From: Streptomyces cathayae
Lineage (GTDB): Bacteria; Actinomycetota; Actinomycetes; Streptomycetales; Streptomycetaceae
Direction: 5' to 3'
DNA length: 64,000 bases
Assembly: GCF_029760955.1 (NCBI RefSeq)
Contig: NZ_CP121682.1
Coordinates: forward strand, 1,302,001 to 1,366,000
The notes under the pieces are model-generated. The model saw nothing but the letters and a program-made list of their open reading frames with translations. It was not told where the DNA came from and did no database searches. Shown piece by piece: positions 8,558 through 17,630 of the stretch. Position numbers and translations under genes: made by a program. Position 1 is the first letter of the stretch. The number at the start of each line of letters is the position of its first letter.

Positions 8558-9768
8558 TTCCCACCAACACCGGATCCCTCACCGGGCCGGACCGGATCCC
8601 CCTGTACTCAACGGAGTTCGCCGACGACCCGCACGCCGCATACGAACGCATGCGCAAGATCCACGGCGCGCTGGTGCCCGTCGAACTGACCCCAGGCATC
8701 CCCGCAACCCTGGTGATCGGCTATGCCCAGGCCCGGCGTATTCTCAATGACCCGCTGCGCTTCCCCGCGGATCCGCGCGTGTGGCAGCAGCAGGCGCCGG
8801 CGTCCTGCCCGGTGCGGCCGATGATGGAGTGGCGGCCCAACGCCCTGCGCAGCAGCGGTGCCGAGCACGCCCGCTACCGCGCGGCCAACACCGCCGGCCT
8901 CGACGCGATCGACCAGCACGGGCTGCGCGCACTCGTGGAGAAGGTCGCCGACTCCGCCATCACCGACTTCCGCACGACCGGCCGCGCAGACCTCGTCAGC
9001 CAGTACGCCTTCCCCATCGCCTTCCGGGTCCTGAGCACACTGCTGGGCTGCCCCGACGAGATCGGCGCCCGGATCGCCGACGGCATGGCCCGCGTCTTCG
9101 ACACCACCGACGCCGCCCGCGGCAACCACATCCTCGACCAGGCCGTCGCCGACCTCGTCACCCTGCGCCGACACCAGCCGGCCGACGACATCACCACCCG
9201 CCTGATGGCCCACCCCGCCCACCTGGACGACCGGGAGATGAGCCACCAGCTCATCACGCTCTACGGCGCCGGAATCGAGCCGCTGACCAACCTCATCGTC
9301 AACACCTGCCGCAAGCTCCTCACCGACGAGGAGTTCTCCACCTCCCTGCACGCCGCCCAGTCCACCGTCCGCGACGCCCTCGACGCCGTCCTCTACACGG
9401 ACCCGCCCCTGGCGAACTACTGCATCACCTACCCGCCCTATCCCGCGGACATCGACGGCGCCCTGCTCCCGGCCCACCAGCCGGTCGTGATCTCCATGGC
9501 CGCCTGCAACAACGACCCCGAACTCACCCTCGGGCTGCCCACTGACGCCATCACCGGCAACCGCGCCCACCTGGCCTGGAGCGCCGGCCCTCACACCTGC
9601 CCGGCCCGCTCCCACGCCTACCTCATCGCCGAGACCGCCATCAGCCACCTCACCGACGCGTTCCCGGAGATGGACCTCGCCGTCCCCACCGACGAGCTGC
9701 GCTGGCGCCCCGGCCCCTTCCACCGCGCCATGGAAGCCCTCCCCGTCCTCCTCCCGACCACCCGCTGA
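8554..9768 (+). CDS. cvnE: Cytochrome P450, CYP157-like, lacking ExxR
   Basis: This 404-residue protein has a P450 layout with the heme-thiolate loop SAGPHTCPAR and an I-helix GAGIEPLTN. The K-helix ExxR pair, nearly invariant in P450s, is absent: the aligned segment is DALDAVLYTDPP, giving AxxY before the DPP. Conservon-linked CYP157 enzymes are known to deviate at ExxR, so this fits that family. It may be an atypical oxidase or a non-catalytic partner of the next P450. It is co-translated with cvnD (ATGA overlap). Confidence 0.85.
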   Translation: MIPTNTGSLTGPDRIPLYSTEFADDPHAAYERMRKIHGALVPVELTPGIPATLVIGYAQARRILNDPLRFPADPRVWQQQAPASCPVRPMMEWRPNALRSSGAEHARYRAANTAGLDAIDQHGLRALVEKVADSAITDFRTTGRADLVSQYAFPIAFRVLSTLLGCPDEIGARIADGMARVFDTTDAARGNHILDQAVADLVTLRRHQPADDITTRLMAHPAHLDDREMSHQLITLYGAGIEPLTNLIVNTCRKLLTDEEFSTSLHAAQSTVRDALDAVLYTDPPLANYCITYPPYPADIDGALLPAHQPVVISMAACNNDPELTLGLPTDAITGNRAHLAWSAGPHTCPARSHAYLIAETAISHLTDAFPEMDLAVPTDELRWRPGPFHRAMEALPVLLPTTR

Positions 9769-9778
9769 AGGAGCCCCC

Positions 9779-11011
9779 GTGCCCGAGCAGCCGATACTCG
9801 CCCTCGACCCCGAAGCGTCCGACCACCACGCCGAGCACCAGGCCCTGCGCGCCGGCGGCCCGGCCACCCGGGTGGACATCCTCGGTGTGACCGCCTGGTC
9901 GATCACCGACCCCGCCCTCCTCAAGCGGCTCCTCACCGGCTCGGATGTCTCCAAGGACGGCCGTGCCCACTGGCCGGCCTTCGCCGACACCGTCCCCACC
10001 TGGCCCCTGAGTCTGTGGATCACGGTGACCAACATGTTCACCGCGCACGGCACCGACCACAGCCGTCTGCGCCGCATGGTCGCCCCGGCCTTCAGTGCCC
10101 GCCGCGTCGCCGCTCTCAAGCCGACCGTCGAGACGATCGTGACCGGCATCCTCGACGACCTCAGCATCCGGCCCGCCGACGAGAGCGTCGACCTGCGCGA
10201 GCATCTCGCCCACCCGCTGCCGATCGCGGTCATCGGCCGGCTCATGGGCGTTCCCGACGGCCAACACGACAGCTTCCGCTCCGTGGTCGACGGAGTCTTC
10301 AGCACCACCGTCACCGCCGCCCAGGCCGCCGCGAACGCGACCGCCCTGTACCAGCTGCTCGACCAGCTGATCACGGCGAAGCGCGCCCGGCCCGGCGACG
10401 ACATGACCTCTCTCCTCATCGCTACCCGCGACGACGAGGGCGATGGCCACACTCTCACCGAGGGCGAGCTGCGCGACACGCTCCTGCTGATGATCTCTGC
10501 CGGATACGAGACCACCGTCAACGTCATCGACCAGGCCATCAGCGCTCTGCTGACCGACCCGGAGCAGCTCGCCCACGTCCGTGCCGGCCGCGCCGACTGG
10601 AGCGACGTCGTCGAGGAGACCCTGCGGCACGAACCCGCGGTCAAGCACCTGCCCCTGCGCTACGCCCTCACGGACATCCCCCTGCCCGACGGGAAGACGA
10701 TCCGCAAGGGCGACGCGGTCCTCGCCTCCTACGCCGCCGCCAACCGCCACCCCGGCTGGCACGGCGAGTCCGCCAACCTCTTCGACGCCACTCGCACCAC
10801 GAAGGACCACCTCGCCTTCGGACACGGCGTGCACTTCTGCCTCGGAGCACCACTCGCCCGCCTCGAAGTCGCCACCGCGCTGAAGCAGCTGTTCGACCGC
10901 TTCCCCGACATCCGCCTCGCCGTCCCCGCGACCGATCTGAAGCCGCTGCCTTCGCTGATCAGCAACGGACACCAGGCCCTGCCCGTACACCTGCGCCCGG
11001 CCTCACGCTGA
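9779..11011 (+). CDS. Cytochrome P450, CYP154-like
   Basis: This 410-residue P450 has all standard motifs: I-helix ISAGYETTVN, ExxR in VVEETLRHEPAV, and the heme loop FGHGVHFCLGAPLAR with its Cys ligand. It starts at GTG 9779, ten bases after the previous P450, and closes the conservon. CYP157-CYP154 pairs are the usual conservon arrangement. The substrate is unknown. A redox partner is not encoded nearby. Confidence 0.9.
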   Translation: MPEQPILALDPEASDHHAEHQALRAGGPATRVDILGVTAWSITDPALLKRLLTGSDVSKDGRAHWPAFADTVPTWPLSLWITVTNMFTAHGTDHSRLRRMVAPAFSARRVAALKPTVETIVTGILDDLSIRPADESVDLREHLAHPLPIAVIGRLMGVPDGQHDSFRSVVDGVFSTTVTAAQAAANATALYQLLDQLITAKRARPGDDMTSLLIATRDDEGDGHTLTEGELRDTLLLMISAGYETTVNVIDQAISALLTDPEQLAHVRAGRADWSDVVEETLRHEPAVKHLPLRYALTDIPLPDGKTIRKGDAVLASYAAANRHPGWHGESANLFDATRTTKDHLAFGHGVHFCLGAPLARLEVATALKQLFDRFPDIRLAVPATDLKPLPSLISNGHQALPVHLRPASR

Positions 11012-11036
11012 GGCCGAACCAACCAGGAAGACCGTC

Positions 11037-11513
11037 ATGACCACCGCCCCGATCACTCCGCTCACCCCGGCCGAGCGACGCGTCGCCGACCATCTCGTCC
11101 GCGGCCTGGAGCCCCGCGCCATCGCCGCCGAGACCGGCCTGTCCTCGAACACCGTCTCCAGCTACGTCCGCACGATCCGGGCAAAGCTGCACTGCCCGAC
11201 CCGCAGCGCGCCGCACGTCCTGGTGCATCATCTGCTCAGCTCGGGGCAGGCCACCCCGCCTTCTGCGACCGAACCGACGCCCGATCTCACCCCGGCACGG
11301 CGGCTGCTGCTGAGGGCCTTCGCCGAGCACACCAGCCCCTACGACGTCGCCCGCGATGCCCGCATCGCCCCGGCCGACGTACGCGCCGAGGCCGACACAC
11401 TGCTCGCCGAAACGGGAGCCGACGACGCCACCCGGCTCGTAGTGCTGGCCCACGTCTGGGGCTTCCTGGGAGCCGGCCGAGAGACAACGATCCCGGCAGA
11501 GGCACGCCGATGA
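11037..11513 (+). CDS. LuxR-type helix-turn-helix regulator (small)
   Basis: This 158-residue protein carries a LuxR/GerE-type DNA-binding domain at the very N-terminus: PLTPAERRVADHLVRGLEPR, then AIAAETGLSSNTVSSYVRTI. The C-terminal half is a helical segment of unknown type (YDVARDARIAPADVRAEADT). It has no receiver or sensor domain. It lies 25 bases after the conservon P450 and overlaps the next gene by four bases. It could regulate the conservon, the lanthipeptide genes downstream or both; this is inference from position. Confidence 0.75.
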   Translation: MTTAPITPLTPAERRVADHLVRGLEPRAIAAETGLSSNTVSSYVRTIRAKLHCPTRSAPHVLVHHLLSSGQATPPSATEPTPDLTPARRLLLRAFAEHTSPYDVARDARIAPADVRAEADTLLAETGADDATRLVVLAHVWGFLGAGRETTIPAEARR

Positions 11514-12149
11514 ACACAACCTGCACTCCTCACCTGAACCCGAGCACCGAGAGGCAGGCCCCAAGCGACCGCCGACGCGATTCCGTCTACGAGATGCGGC
11601 TACTGGACACCGACGCCGAATGGGCAGAGGCCACCGCACTCCTCGCAGACCGCCTGGGCTGGCTCTCCCGCCACGGCCTGCCCGTTCCCGTTCGCGGGGA
11701 CATCCCCGCCCTCTACCAAGACGAGCAGGCCATAGCCGTGGGGTTGTTCGAGGACAGCGGCCTGTTCAGCTGCCTGATCCTCGACCGGACTCCCGACCTC
11801 GGGCACTGGGGCTCAGGCGGCGCCGGCCCCAGCCTGTTCCTCGACCACGTCCACACCCTCCCCGGGCGCTCCGACAACCTCATCCGGCTTGTCACCCTGT
11901 GGGCCTCCGACTACGCCGCCCGCCTCGGCCTGCCGTGCGTCCTTGCCGAGGCCCGGCACGGCCTGAGCGTCGATCCGATTGCACGCTTCCTTGATCAGCT
12001 GAAGGGCATGGGCTGGTCAGTCCGCGGAGCGGGCCGCCCGTCTCGAACTGCCCGCCGATCCCCGCCCCGGACTCGCGGCGTTCATCGGCTGTGCCGTCCC
12101 CCTCCCGCGCGAGCCCGTCCGGCCCAGCAGCCGCCGGAGCCGCTCATGA
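11510..12149 (+). pseudogene. GNAT-like acetyltransferase with frameshift
   Basis: From ATG 11510 the protein reads as a GNAT-like enzyme: EMRLLDTDAEWAEATALLAD, the YQDEQAIAVGLFEDSGL block and WASDYAARLGLPCVLAE. After LKGMGW at about 12014 the frame turns into low-information Arg/Pro residues. The +1 frame continues sensibly (SAERAARLELPADPRPGLAA, FIGCAVPLPREP) to a stop at 12147-12149. This indicates a single-base indel near 12014 that truncates or alters the C-terminus. A sequencing error is possible. It is co-translated with the LuxR-type gene. Confidence 0.6.
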
Positions 12150-12262
12150 CCAGCACAGGACCGCCCCGGCATGGCGCGGCGACCGAACCAGTAGCTGTTC
12201 AGTGCTGCCCACCCGATGCACCGGCAAGAGCAGCATCCACGATCAAGAAAGCAGGTCCAGTG

Positions 12263-12721
12263 ATGAAGACGTCCCACGCCGTGCTTGTCTCCTCCGCTGT
12301 TGGGGCCGTGGCCATCTGGTTCGCCGAGCGACGGCACCGTCAGCGGCTCGCACTGGACACGGCGCACATCCATCAACGCCTGCTCTCCGACATCGCGGCT
12401 GACCCGGAGCACCGGGCGATCTGGGCGCTTGAGGGGCTGTCCGACGAGGAGTCCAAGCACCTGCTGTGCTGCAACCGGCAGGTCAGCTTCCTCTCGGTCA
12501 AGTACCGCCTGGGCCTGCTCGACAAGGCCGGGCTGCGGGTGCAGGTCCGCGTGCTGATGGAGCGCGAGCCGTTCCGCGCCTACTGGCAGCGTTCCGCGAC
12601 GTTCCGCGACGAGGAGGCCGGGGACCGCGTCGACCGCTCGTTCAACAGGGTCTTCGAGGACGAGTACGCCGCCATGGCCGACGCCGATGAAGCGGTCGGC
12701 CGACTGCTGACCAGTGCGTAA
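12263..12721 (+). CDS. DUF6082-like protein with N-terminal membrane segment
   Basis: The start is ATG 12263 (or GTG 12260), inside the long open frame left by the upstream frameshift. The 152 residues begin with a membrane helix (AVLVSSAVGAVAIWFAERRH). A conserved helical region follows: IHQRLLSDIAADPEHRAIWA, LLCCNRQVSFLSVKYRLGLL. This matches the DUF6082 family common in Streptomyces, whose function is unknown; the name is recalled from pattern. It precedes the lanthipeptide cluster on the same strand. Confidence 0.6.
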   Translation: MKTSHAVLVSSAVGAVAIWFAERRHRQRLALDTAHIHQRLLSDIAADPEHRAIWALEGLSDEESKHLLCCNRQVSFLSVKYRLGLLDKAGLRVQVRVLMEREPFRAYWQRSATFRDEEAGDRVDRSFNRVFEDEYAAMADADEAVGRLLTSA

Positions 12722-13018
12722 CGGTCCCAGCCAGCGGGCGGTTGCTCCACCCGGCAGCCGAGCCCGCAAGACGGCTCGGCGCCGGACGGCACGCGTGGGA
12801 GGGACCCGTTCCCGCCTCGGGCTCCTCCCCGCACGAAGCGCGACCCACGAGAGAAGGGAACAACGGTGGTCATATCCCAGACCGCTTTCCGCCGAAGTCC
12901 GACGGCAAGTCGGCTGGGCGGCACGTAGAGCACTACCCCGGATACCGACCTGGCCAGCGTCGGCGACGACCGACAGATGACGCGCCTGGACCGCTCAGAC
13001 ACCACGTAAGGAACCCAC
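12722..13018 (+). other. Intergenic region before the FxLD methyltransferase
   Basis: This stretch of about 300 bases lacks a recognisable gene. A 20-codon frame from GTG 12866 to 12928 has gagaaggg upstream but no Cys and no family signal. The cluster promoter probably lies here. Confidence 0.4.
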
Positions 13019-14245
13019 ATGACCGGTGTGACGACCGCCGACTCCAGCGAGGCCACCCGCCTGCGCCACGAGATCATCGACCAGTTGCGGAACGAGGGCT
13101 GGATCACCTCCGCAGAGGTTGAGGCGGCGATGAAGAAGGTGCCCCGCGACCGGTTCACCCCGCCACAGACGCCGCTGAAGGAGGTGTACGACCCGTACTC
13201 GGCGGTGATCACGAAGACCGATGAGCACGGCGTGCAGATCAGCAGCGTCTCCGCCCCACAGATCCAGGCCATTCAACTGGAGCAGTGCCGGCTCCGGCCC
13301 GGCATGCGGGTCCTGGAGATCGGCTCGGGCGGCCTCAACGCCGCCTACCTGGCCGAGATCGTCGGCCGCGACGGCCGGGTGACCACGGTCGACATCGACA
13401 AGGAGGTCACCGAGCGTGCCACCCGGCTCCTCGCCGAGAACGGCTACGACCAGGTGCGCGTGGTCACGGCGGACGCAGCCGAACCGATCCCTGACCTGGG
13501 CATCGTGGACGTCATCCTGGTCACCGTGGGCGCCTGGGACATCCCGCCCGCCTGGATCGACCAGCTCAGCCCCACCGGCCGGCTGGTCGTGCCGTTGCGC
13601 ACGCGCGGTCTGACCCGCTCCGTGGCCCTCACCCGCGCCGGCGATCACCTTGAGTCGCGCTCCGCGAAGATCTGCGGCTTCGTTCCCATGCAGGGCTCCG
13701 CCGGGCACGAGGAGCAGCTCCTCCTGGTGAACGGCACACCGGAGATCGGCCTGCGCTTCGACGACGGCCTGCCCATCGACCCGAGCCGGCTCGACAACGC
13801 CGTCACCACACCCAGGGTCGAGAGGTGGACCGGTGTGACCATCGGCCGACAGGAGCCACTGGCCACGCTCCAGATGCACCTGGCGATCACCATTCCGGGG
13901 TTCTGCATCATGGCCGTCGACGAGGATCTGGACACCGGCATCGTGACGCCGAACCGCAAGGGCTTCTCGCTCGCCGCCGCCGAAGACGACTCCTTCGCCT
14001 ACCTCGTACACCACCCCTTTGGGGACAAGGACGTCGAGTACGGCGTCCACGCCCTGGGCAATCACGCGCAGCAGCTCGCCAAGAAGATCGCCAAGAGCCT
14101 GCGCGACTGGGAGGCCCACCGCCGCGGCGGGCCCGTCCCGGTCATCCGGGTCTACCCGGCCGGCACCCCCGACGAGCAGATCGAGGGCGACCGGGTCATC
14201 GACAAGGTCCACACCCGGATCTCGCTCTCCTGGCCCGCGACCTAG
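13019..14245 (+). CDS. FxLD-system PIMT-like methyltransferase
   Basis: This 408-residue protein is related to protein-L-isoaspartate O-methyltransferase. SSVSAP (residues 75-80) is followed by the SAM motif RVLEIGSGGLNAAY (about 97-110), VTTVDIDKEV (motif II) and DVILVTVGAWDIP. The long C-terminal half carries CGFVPMQG and ends in RISLSWPAT, characteristic of the FxLD lanthipeptide methyltransferase family. Relatives in class I lanthipeptide clusters (LanSA, for example OlvSA) methylate a core Asp, which cyclises and opens to isoaspartate. The precursor gene lies 57 bases downstream and offers an Asp-Gly site. A paralogous domain occurs in the 23130-25808 protein. Confidence 0.85.
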   Translation: MTGVTTADSSEATRLRHEIIDQLRNEGWITSAEVEAAMKKVPRDRFTPPQTPLKEVYDPYSAVITKTDEHGVQISSVSAPQIQAIQLEQCRLRPGMRVLEIGSGGLNAAYLAEIVGRDGRVTTVDIDKEVTERATRLLAENGYDQVRVVTADAAEPIPDLGIVDVILVTVGAWDIPPAWIDQLSPTGRLVVPLRTRGLTRSVALTRAGDHLESRSAKICGFVPMQGSAGHEEQLLLVNGTPEIGLRFDDGLPIDPSRLDNAVTTPRVERWTGVTIGRQEPLATLQMHLAITIPGFCIMAVDEDLDTGIVTPNRKGFSLAAAEDDSFAYLVHHPFGDKDVEYGVHALGNHAQQLAKKIAKSLRDWEAHRRGGPVPVIRVYPAGTPDEQIEGDRVIDKVHTRISLSWPAT

Positions 14246-14301
14246 CAATCGCGCCGCCAGGTCGTCATGCACCACTTCATCGAACAAGGAGAGTGATCGA
14301 C

Positions 14302-14496
14302 ATGAGTCCCACCGCCGCCCTGATGGACCGGCCGACGCAGCTCGTCGAGGACGACGACTTCGCCCCGCTGGAGGTCAAGGCCATCGTCGCCGCCCACCCG
14401 ATCGGCAAGCTGATGTGTTCCACGGGTGACGGCTGCGGGAGCACCTGCTCGGGCAGCTCGTCCGCGTGCAGCTCCTTCATCGAGGACCCGGCCTGA
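14302..14496 (+). CDS. lanA: FxLD-type class I lanthipeptide precursor
   Basis: This 64-residue peptide starts at ATG 14302 with aaggagag about eight bases upstream. The leader is acidic and holds the FxLD-box variant DDDFAPLEV (residues 17-25), the likely LanB/LanC recognition element. The core after about residue 30 has four Cys (39, 45, 49, 56), many Ser/Thr, one Asp-Gly pair (43-44) and the tail SSFIEDPA. The arrangement LMCSTGDGCGSTC recalls other FxLD peptides. It should yield up to four (methyl)lanthionine rings. It lies between the methyltransferase and lanB genes. Confidence 0.9.
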   Translation: MSPTAALMDRPTQLVEDDDFAPLEVKAIVAAHPIGKLMCSTGDGCGSTCSGSSSACSSFIEDPA

Positions 14497-14585
14497 TCCC
14501 AGGCCGGGTCGCGAGCGGGGGCGCCGAGCAGGTCTGCCCGGCGCCCCCGCCCCACCCCTACCCCCACGAGCTGCCGGAAGGGACC

Positions 14586-17500
14586 ATGGCCTTGGACGTT
14601 CCCAGATACCAGTGGACGGGCGCCGCCGTCCTACGGGCCACCACCGGCCCGAGCACCGCAGTCCTGCCCGCGGCCCTTGATCTGGACAGCGCGGACGCCG
14701 TCCGTGACTGGCTCGCCAAGCTGTGGCAGCGCGCCGAGATACGCAACGCCCTCTTCGCCGCCAGCCCCGTGCTCTGCCAGACCATCGACAACATCGTGCA
14801 CGGCCGCCACGACCAGCCCCGCCAGCTCCGCCGCGCCGCGCTGTCGGTCATCTCCTACCTGTTGCGGTGGCAGCACCGGCCCGCCCCCTTCGGGCTGTTC
14901 GCCGGTACCGCACCGCTCACCATCGGCACCACACCCCGCGTGCGCTGGGGCCCGCGCCACGCGGTCACGCTGCGCGCCGACGGCGAGTGGCTCAGCGACG
15001 TCGTCCGCGACCTGGAGCAGCAGCCCGCCCTCCTGGAGCGCCTGATGGTCATCGCCAACAACACCGCCGAGTTCCGCGGTGACCGGCTTGCCGCTCCTGG
15101 CCCGCCGGCCGACGGCCACGCCCGGTTGATGGCCCCGGTCGAAATCTCCCTGCGCGCGACCCGGCCGGTGAAGGCGGCCATGGAGCACGCCCGCACGCCG
15201 ATCACCTACGCCGCACTCCGCGACCTCCTCACGACCGCGTTCCCGGCCGGCGCGGGAGGCAAGATCGACGCGGTCCTTCAGGACCTGATCGAGCAGAACG
15301 TCCTCATCACCAGCCTCTGTCCCCCGATGACCACGGTCGATGCCCTCGACCACGTGTGCGCCGAGCTGAAGCGAGTCGACGCGCACTCCCTCCCCGACGT
15401 CGGCGGGCTCGCGCGCACCCTGTACGGGCTGCGCGACGACCTCACCGCGCACACCAGCCCGTCCGCCGAGACGGACCTGCGTGAACTGACGGCGCGAATG
15501 CACCGGCACTCGTCCATCGCGCCCCTGCCCGTGGTCGTCGACACCGCCCTGAACTGCGAGGTGCAACTGCCCGGAGAGGTCATCCAGGAGGTAGAGGACG
15601 CGGTCGCCGTCCTGCACCACGTGAGCCCGCTGCCGTACGGCTACAAGCTGTGGCGTGACTACCACCGTCGCTTCCGTGCCCGGTACGGGGTCGGCGCTGT
15701 CGTCCCCGTCCTCGACCTGGTCGCCGACAGCGGCCTGGGCCGGCCCGCCGAATACGTCGGCTCCGAGCGCGGCAAAGCCCCAAAGACGATCAGCGACCGC
15801 GACACGGTCGTCCTCAAACTCCTGCAACAAGCACACATGGAAGGCCGCGACGAACTCGTCCTCGACGACGCGGCGATCAGCGAACTCGCCGAGGCGGCCG
15901 GCACCGAGGAACGTCTCTACGGCGAGGGCAGCGAGATCGCCTTCGAAGTCCACGCGCCCTCCACGCACCACCTGGCCGACGGCAGGTTCGACATCGAGAT
16001 CACTGGCGTGCCCCGCCCCGGCAGCAGCATGCTCGGGCGCTTCGCGCACCTGATGCCCACCGCCGAACAGCACCTGCTCACGGACTCCTACGTGACCCGG
16101 CCGGACGTCATCACCGCCCAGCTCTCGTTCAGCCCCAGGCGCCGCCGCAACGAGAACGTGGCCCGCACCGATCGCCTGCTGCCGTACGTGATCCCGCTCG
16201 GCGAGCACCCCGGCGAGCACGGTGAACCGATCCCGCTGGACGACATCGGTGTCACGGCGGACGCCCGCCGCTTCCACCTCGTGCAGGTCTCCAGCGGGCG
16301 CCCGATCGACGTGCGGGTCCTGCACGCGCTGGAGGCCGGTATCCAGACGCCGCCGCTGGCTCGGTTCCTGTCCGAGGTCTCCGGCAGCCGGCGGGCGGTG
16401 TACAAGCGGTTCGACTTCGGCGCGGCTGCCCGCCTGCCGTACCTGCCCCGCGTGCGCTATCGCCGCACCACCCTGGCCCCGGCCCGTTGGTTGCTCAGCA
16501 GCAAGGACCTCCCCGGCCGCAAGGCACCGGTCGAGGAGTGGGAGGCGGCATTCGCCGTGTGGCGCGCACGGCTGAACGTCCCCAGCCGTGTCTGCGTGGT
16601 CGAGTACGACCAGCGACTCCCGGTCGACCTCGACCATCCCGCGCACCGTCGCCTCGTGCGTTCGCAGCTCCACGAAGCCCCGGAGCTGGAGCTGCGCGAG
16701 GTCGTGGACCCGGCCCGGTACGGGTGGATCGGCCGGGCCCACGAGATCCTGCTGCCCCTCCGTCGCGCCACCCCCGCCGTCTCGAGCACGCCGCTGCCCG
16801 CCTTCCGCGCGCAGCCCGTCCCAGCCGTACAACTCCCTGGCTGTGGCGAGGTGCTGAGGATGCGTCTGCATGCCCATCCGGACCGGTTCGACGAGATCCT
16901 GGACCGGCACGTTCCGCGCCTGCTCGACGTGCTCGGCCAGCCGATGTGGTGGTTCTCTCGGCACCGAGAACTCGCCCGCCCCGAAGCCGGCCAGCACCTC
17001 ACGGTCACCTTGCACCTTCCCGAGGCCGCCGCGGCCACGGCCACGGTGAACCGCTGGGCGACGGACCTGCATCTCCAACGCCTGCTGTCCGCGCTCACCC
17101 TGGAGCCGTACCAGCCCCAGACCGGCCGCTACGGAACAGGGCCGGCCATGGACGCTGCGCACCGCGCCTTCGCGGCCGACTCCAGCGCCGCCCTCGCCCA
17201 GATCCGCCTCACCACCCGTGGCGCCGTCCTCTCCCAGGCGCTCACGGCCGCGAGCCTGGCCGACCTCGCCACACACCTGCTCGCGTCCGAGGACGCCGCA
17301 TGGGACTGGCTGATCCAGAACACCCCGGCCCACGGTCGCCCCGACCGCACTGTGCGCGTCCAGGCCATCCAGCTCTACGCCACCCGTCAGCGGCTCGCCG
17401 AACACGGCGCCGCCGAACTCGGCGAGGGGTGGGCCGTACGCTCCACCGCCCTGGCCAAGTACCGGAAGGCCCTCATCACGGCAGAGCGTGAGCCGACCAC

Positions 17501-17630
17501 GGTCCTCCGGTCCCTGCTCCATCACCACCACGTACGCGCCATGGGCGTCGGCCCCGCTACCGAGGCCGCCACGCTGCACCTCGCCCGGACGATCGCCTTA
17601 CGCCACCGCCCCGTCAAGGCTCCGCGATGA
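14586..17630 (+). CDS. lanB: Class I lanthipeptide dehydratase LanB, full length
   Basis: ATG 14586, with ggaaggg upstream, gives 1014 residues, the usual LanB size; the longer frame would overlap the precursor stop. The N-terminal two thirds match the tRNA-Glu-dependent glutamylation domain (LLRWQHRPAPFGLFAG, RYGVGAVVPVLDLVADSGLG, LPYLPRVRYRRTTLAPARWL). The last ~270 residues form the SpaB_C elimination domain (ILDRHVPRLLDVLGQPMWWF, TVTLHLPEAA). It should glutamylate and then dehydrate core Ser/Thr. The stop overlaps lanC by four bases. The cluster also encodes a separate elimination-type protein, which is redundant on paper. Confidence 0.92.
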   Translation: MALDVPRYQWTGAAVLRATTGPSTAVLPAALDLDSADAVRDWLAKLWQRAEIRNALFAASPVLCQTIDNIVHGRHDQPRQLRRAALSVISYLLRWQHRPAPFGLFAGTAPLTIGTTPRVRWGPRHAVTLRADGEWLSDVVRDLEQQPALLERLMVIANNTAEFRGDRLAAPGPPADGHARLMAPVEISLRATRPVKAAMEHARTPITYAALRDLLTTAFPAGAGGKIDAVLQDLIEQNVLITSLCPPMTTVDALDHVCAELKRVDAHSLPDVGGLARTLYGLRDDLTAHTSPSAETDLRELTARMHRHSSIAPLPVVVDTALNCEVQLPGEVIQEVEDAVAVLHHVSPLPYGYKLWRDYHRRFRARYGVGAVVPVLDLVADSGLGRPAEYVGSERGKAPKTISDRDTVVLKLLQQAHMEGRDELVLDDAAISELAEAAGTEERLYGEGSEIAFEVHAPSTHHLADGRFDIEITGVPRPGSSMLGRFAHLMPTAEQHLLTDSYVTRPDVITAQLSFSPRRRRNENVARTDRLLPYVIPLGEHPGEHGEPIPLDDIGVTADARRFHLVQVSSGRPIDVRVLHALEAGIQTPPLARFLSEVSGSRRAVYKRFDFGAAARLPYLPRVRYRRTTLAPARWLLSSKDLPGRKAPVEEWEAAFAVWRARLNVPSRVCVVEYDQRLPVDLDHPAHRRLVRSQLHEAPELELREVVDPARYGWIGRAHEILLPLRRATPAVSSTPLPAFRAQPVPAVQLPGCGEVLRMRLHAHPDRFDEILDRHVPRLLDVLGQPMWWFSRHRELARPEAGQHLTVTLHLPEAAAATATVNRWATDLHLQRLLSALTLEPYQPQTGRYGTGPAMDAAHRAFAADSSAALAQIRLTTRGAVLSQALTAASLADLATHLLASEDAAWDWLIQNTPAHGRPDRTVRVQAIQLYATRQRLAEHGAAELGEGWAVRSTALAKYRKALITAEREPTTVLRSLLHHHHVRAMGVGPATEAATLHLARTIALRHRPVKAPR

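Noticed and set aside
8608..10644. 678-codon open frame antisense to the two P450 genes
   Set aside because: Same codon-shadow effect; the sense strand has complete P450 motifs.
12866..12928. Second lanthipeptide precursor before the methyltransferase
   Set aside because: The 20-residue frame lacks Cys and any FxLD-like leader, so it cannot form lanthionine rings.
14631..17579. 982-codon open frame antisense to lanB
   Set aside because: It is a shadow of the GC-rich codon pattern on the opposite strand: Gly/Arg/Asp-rich, with no family motif.
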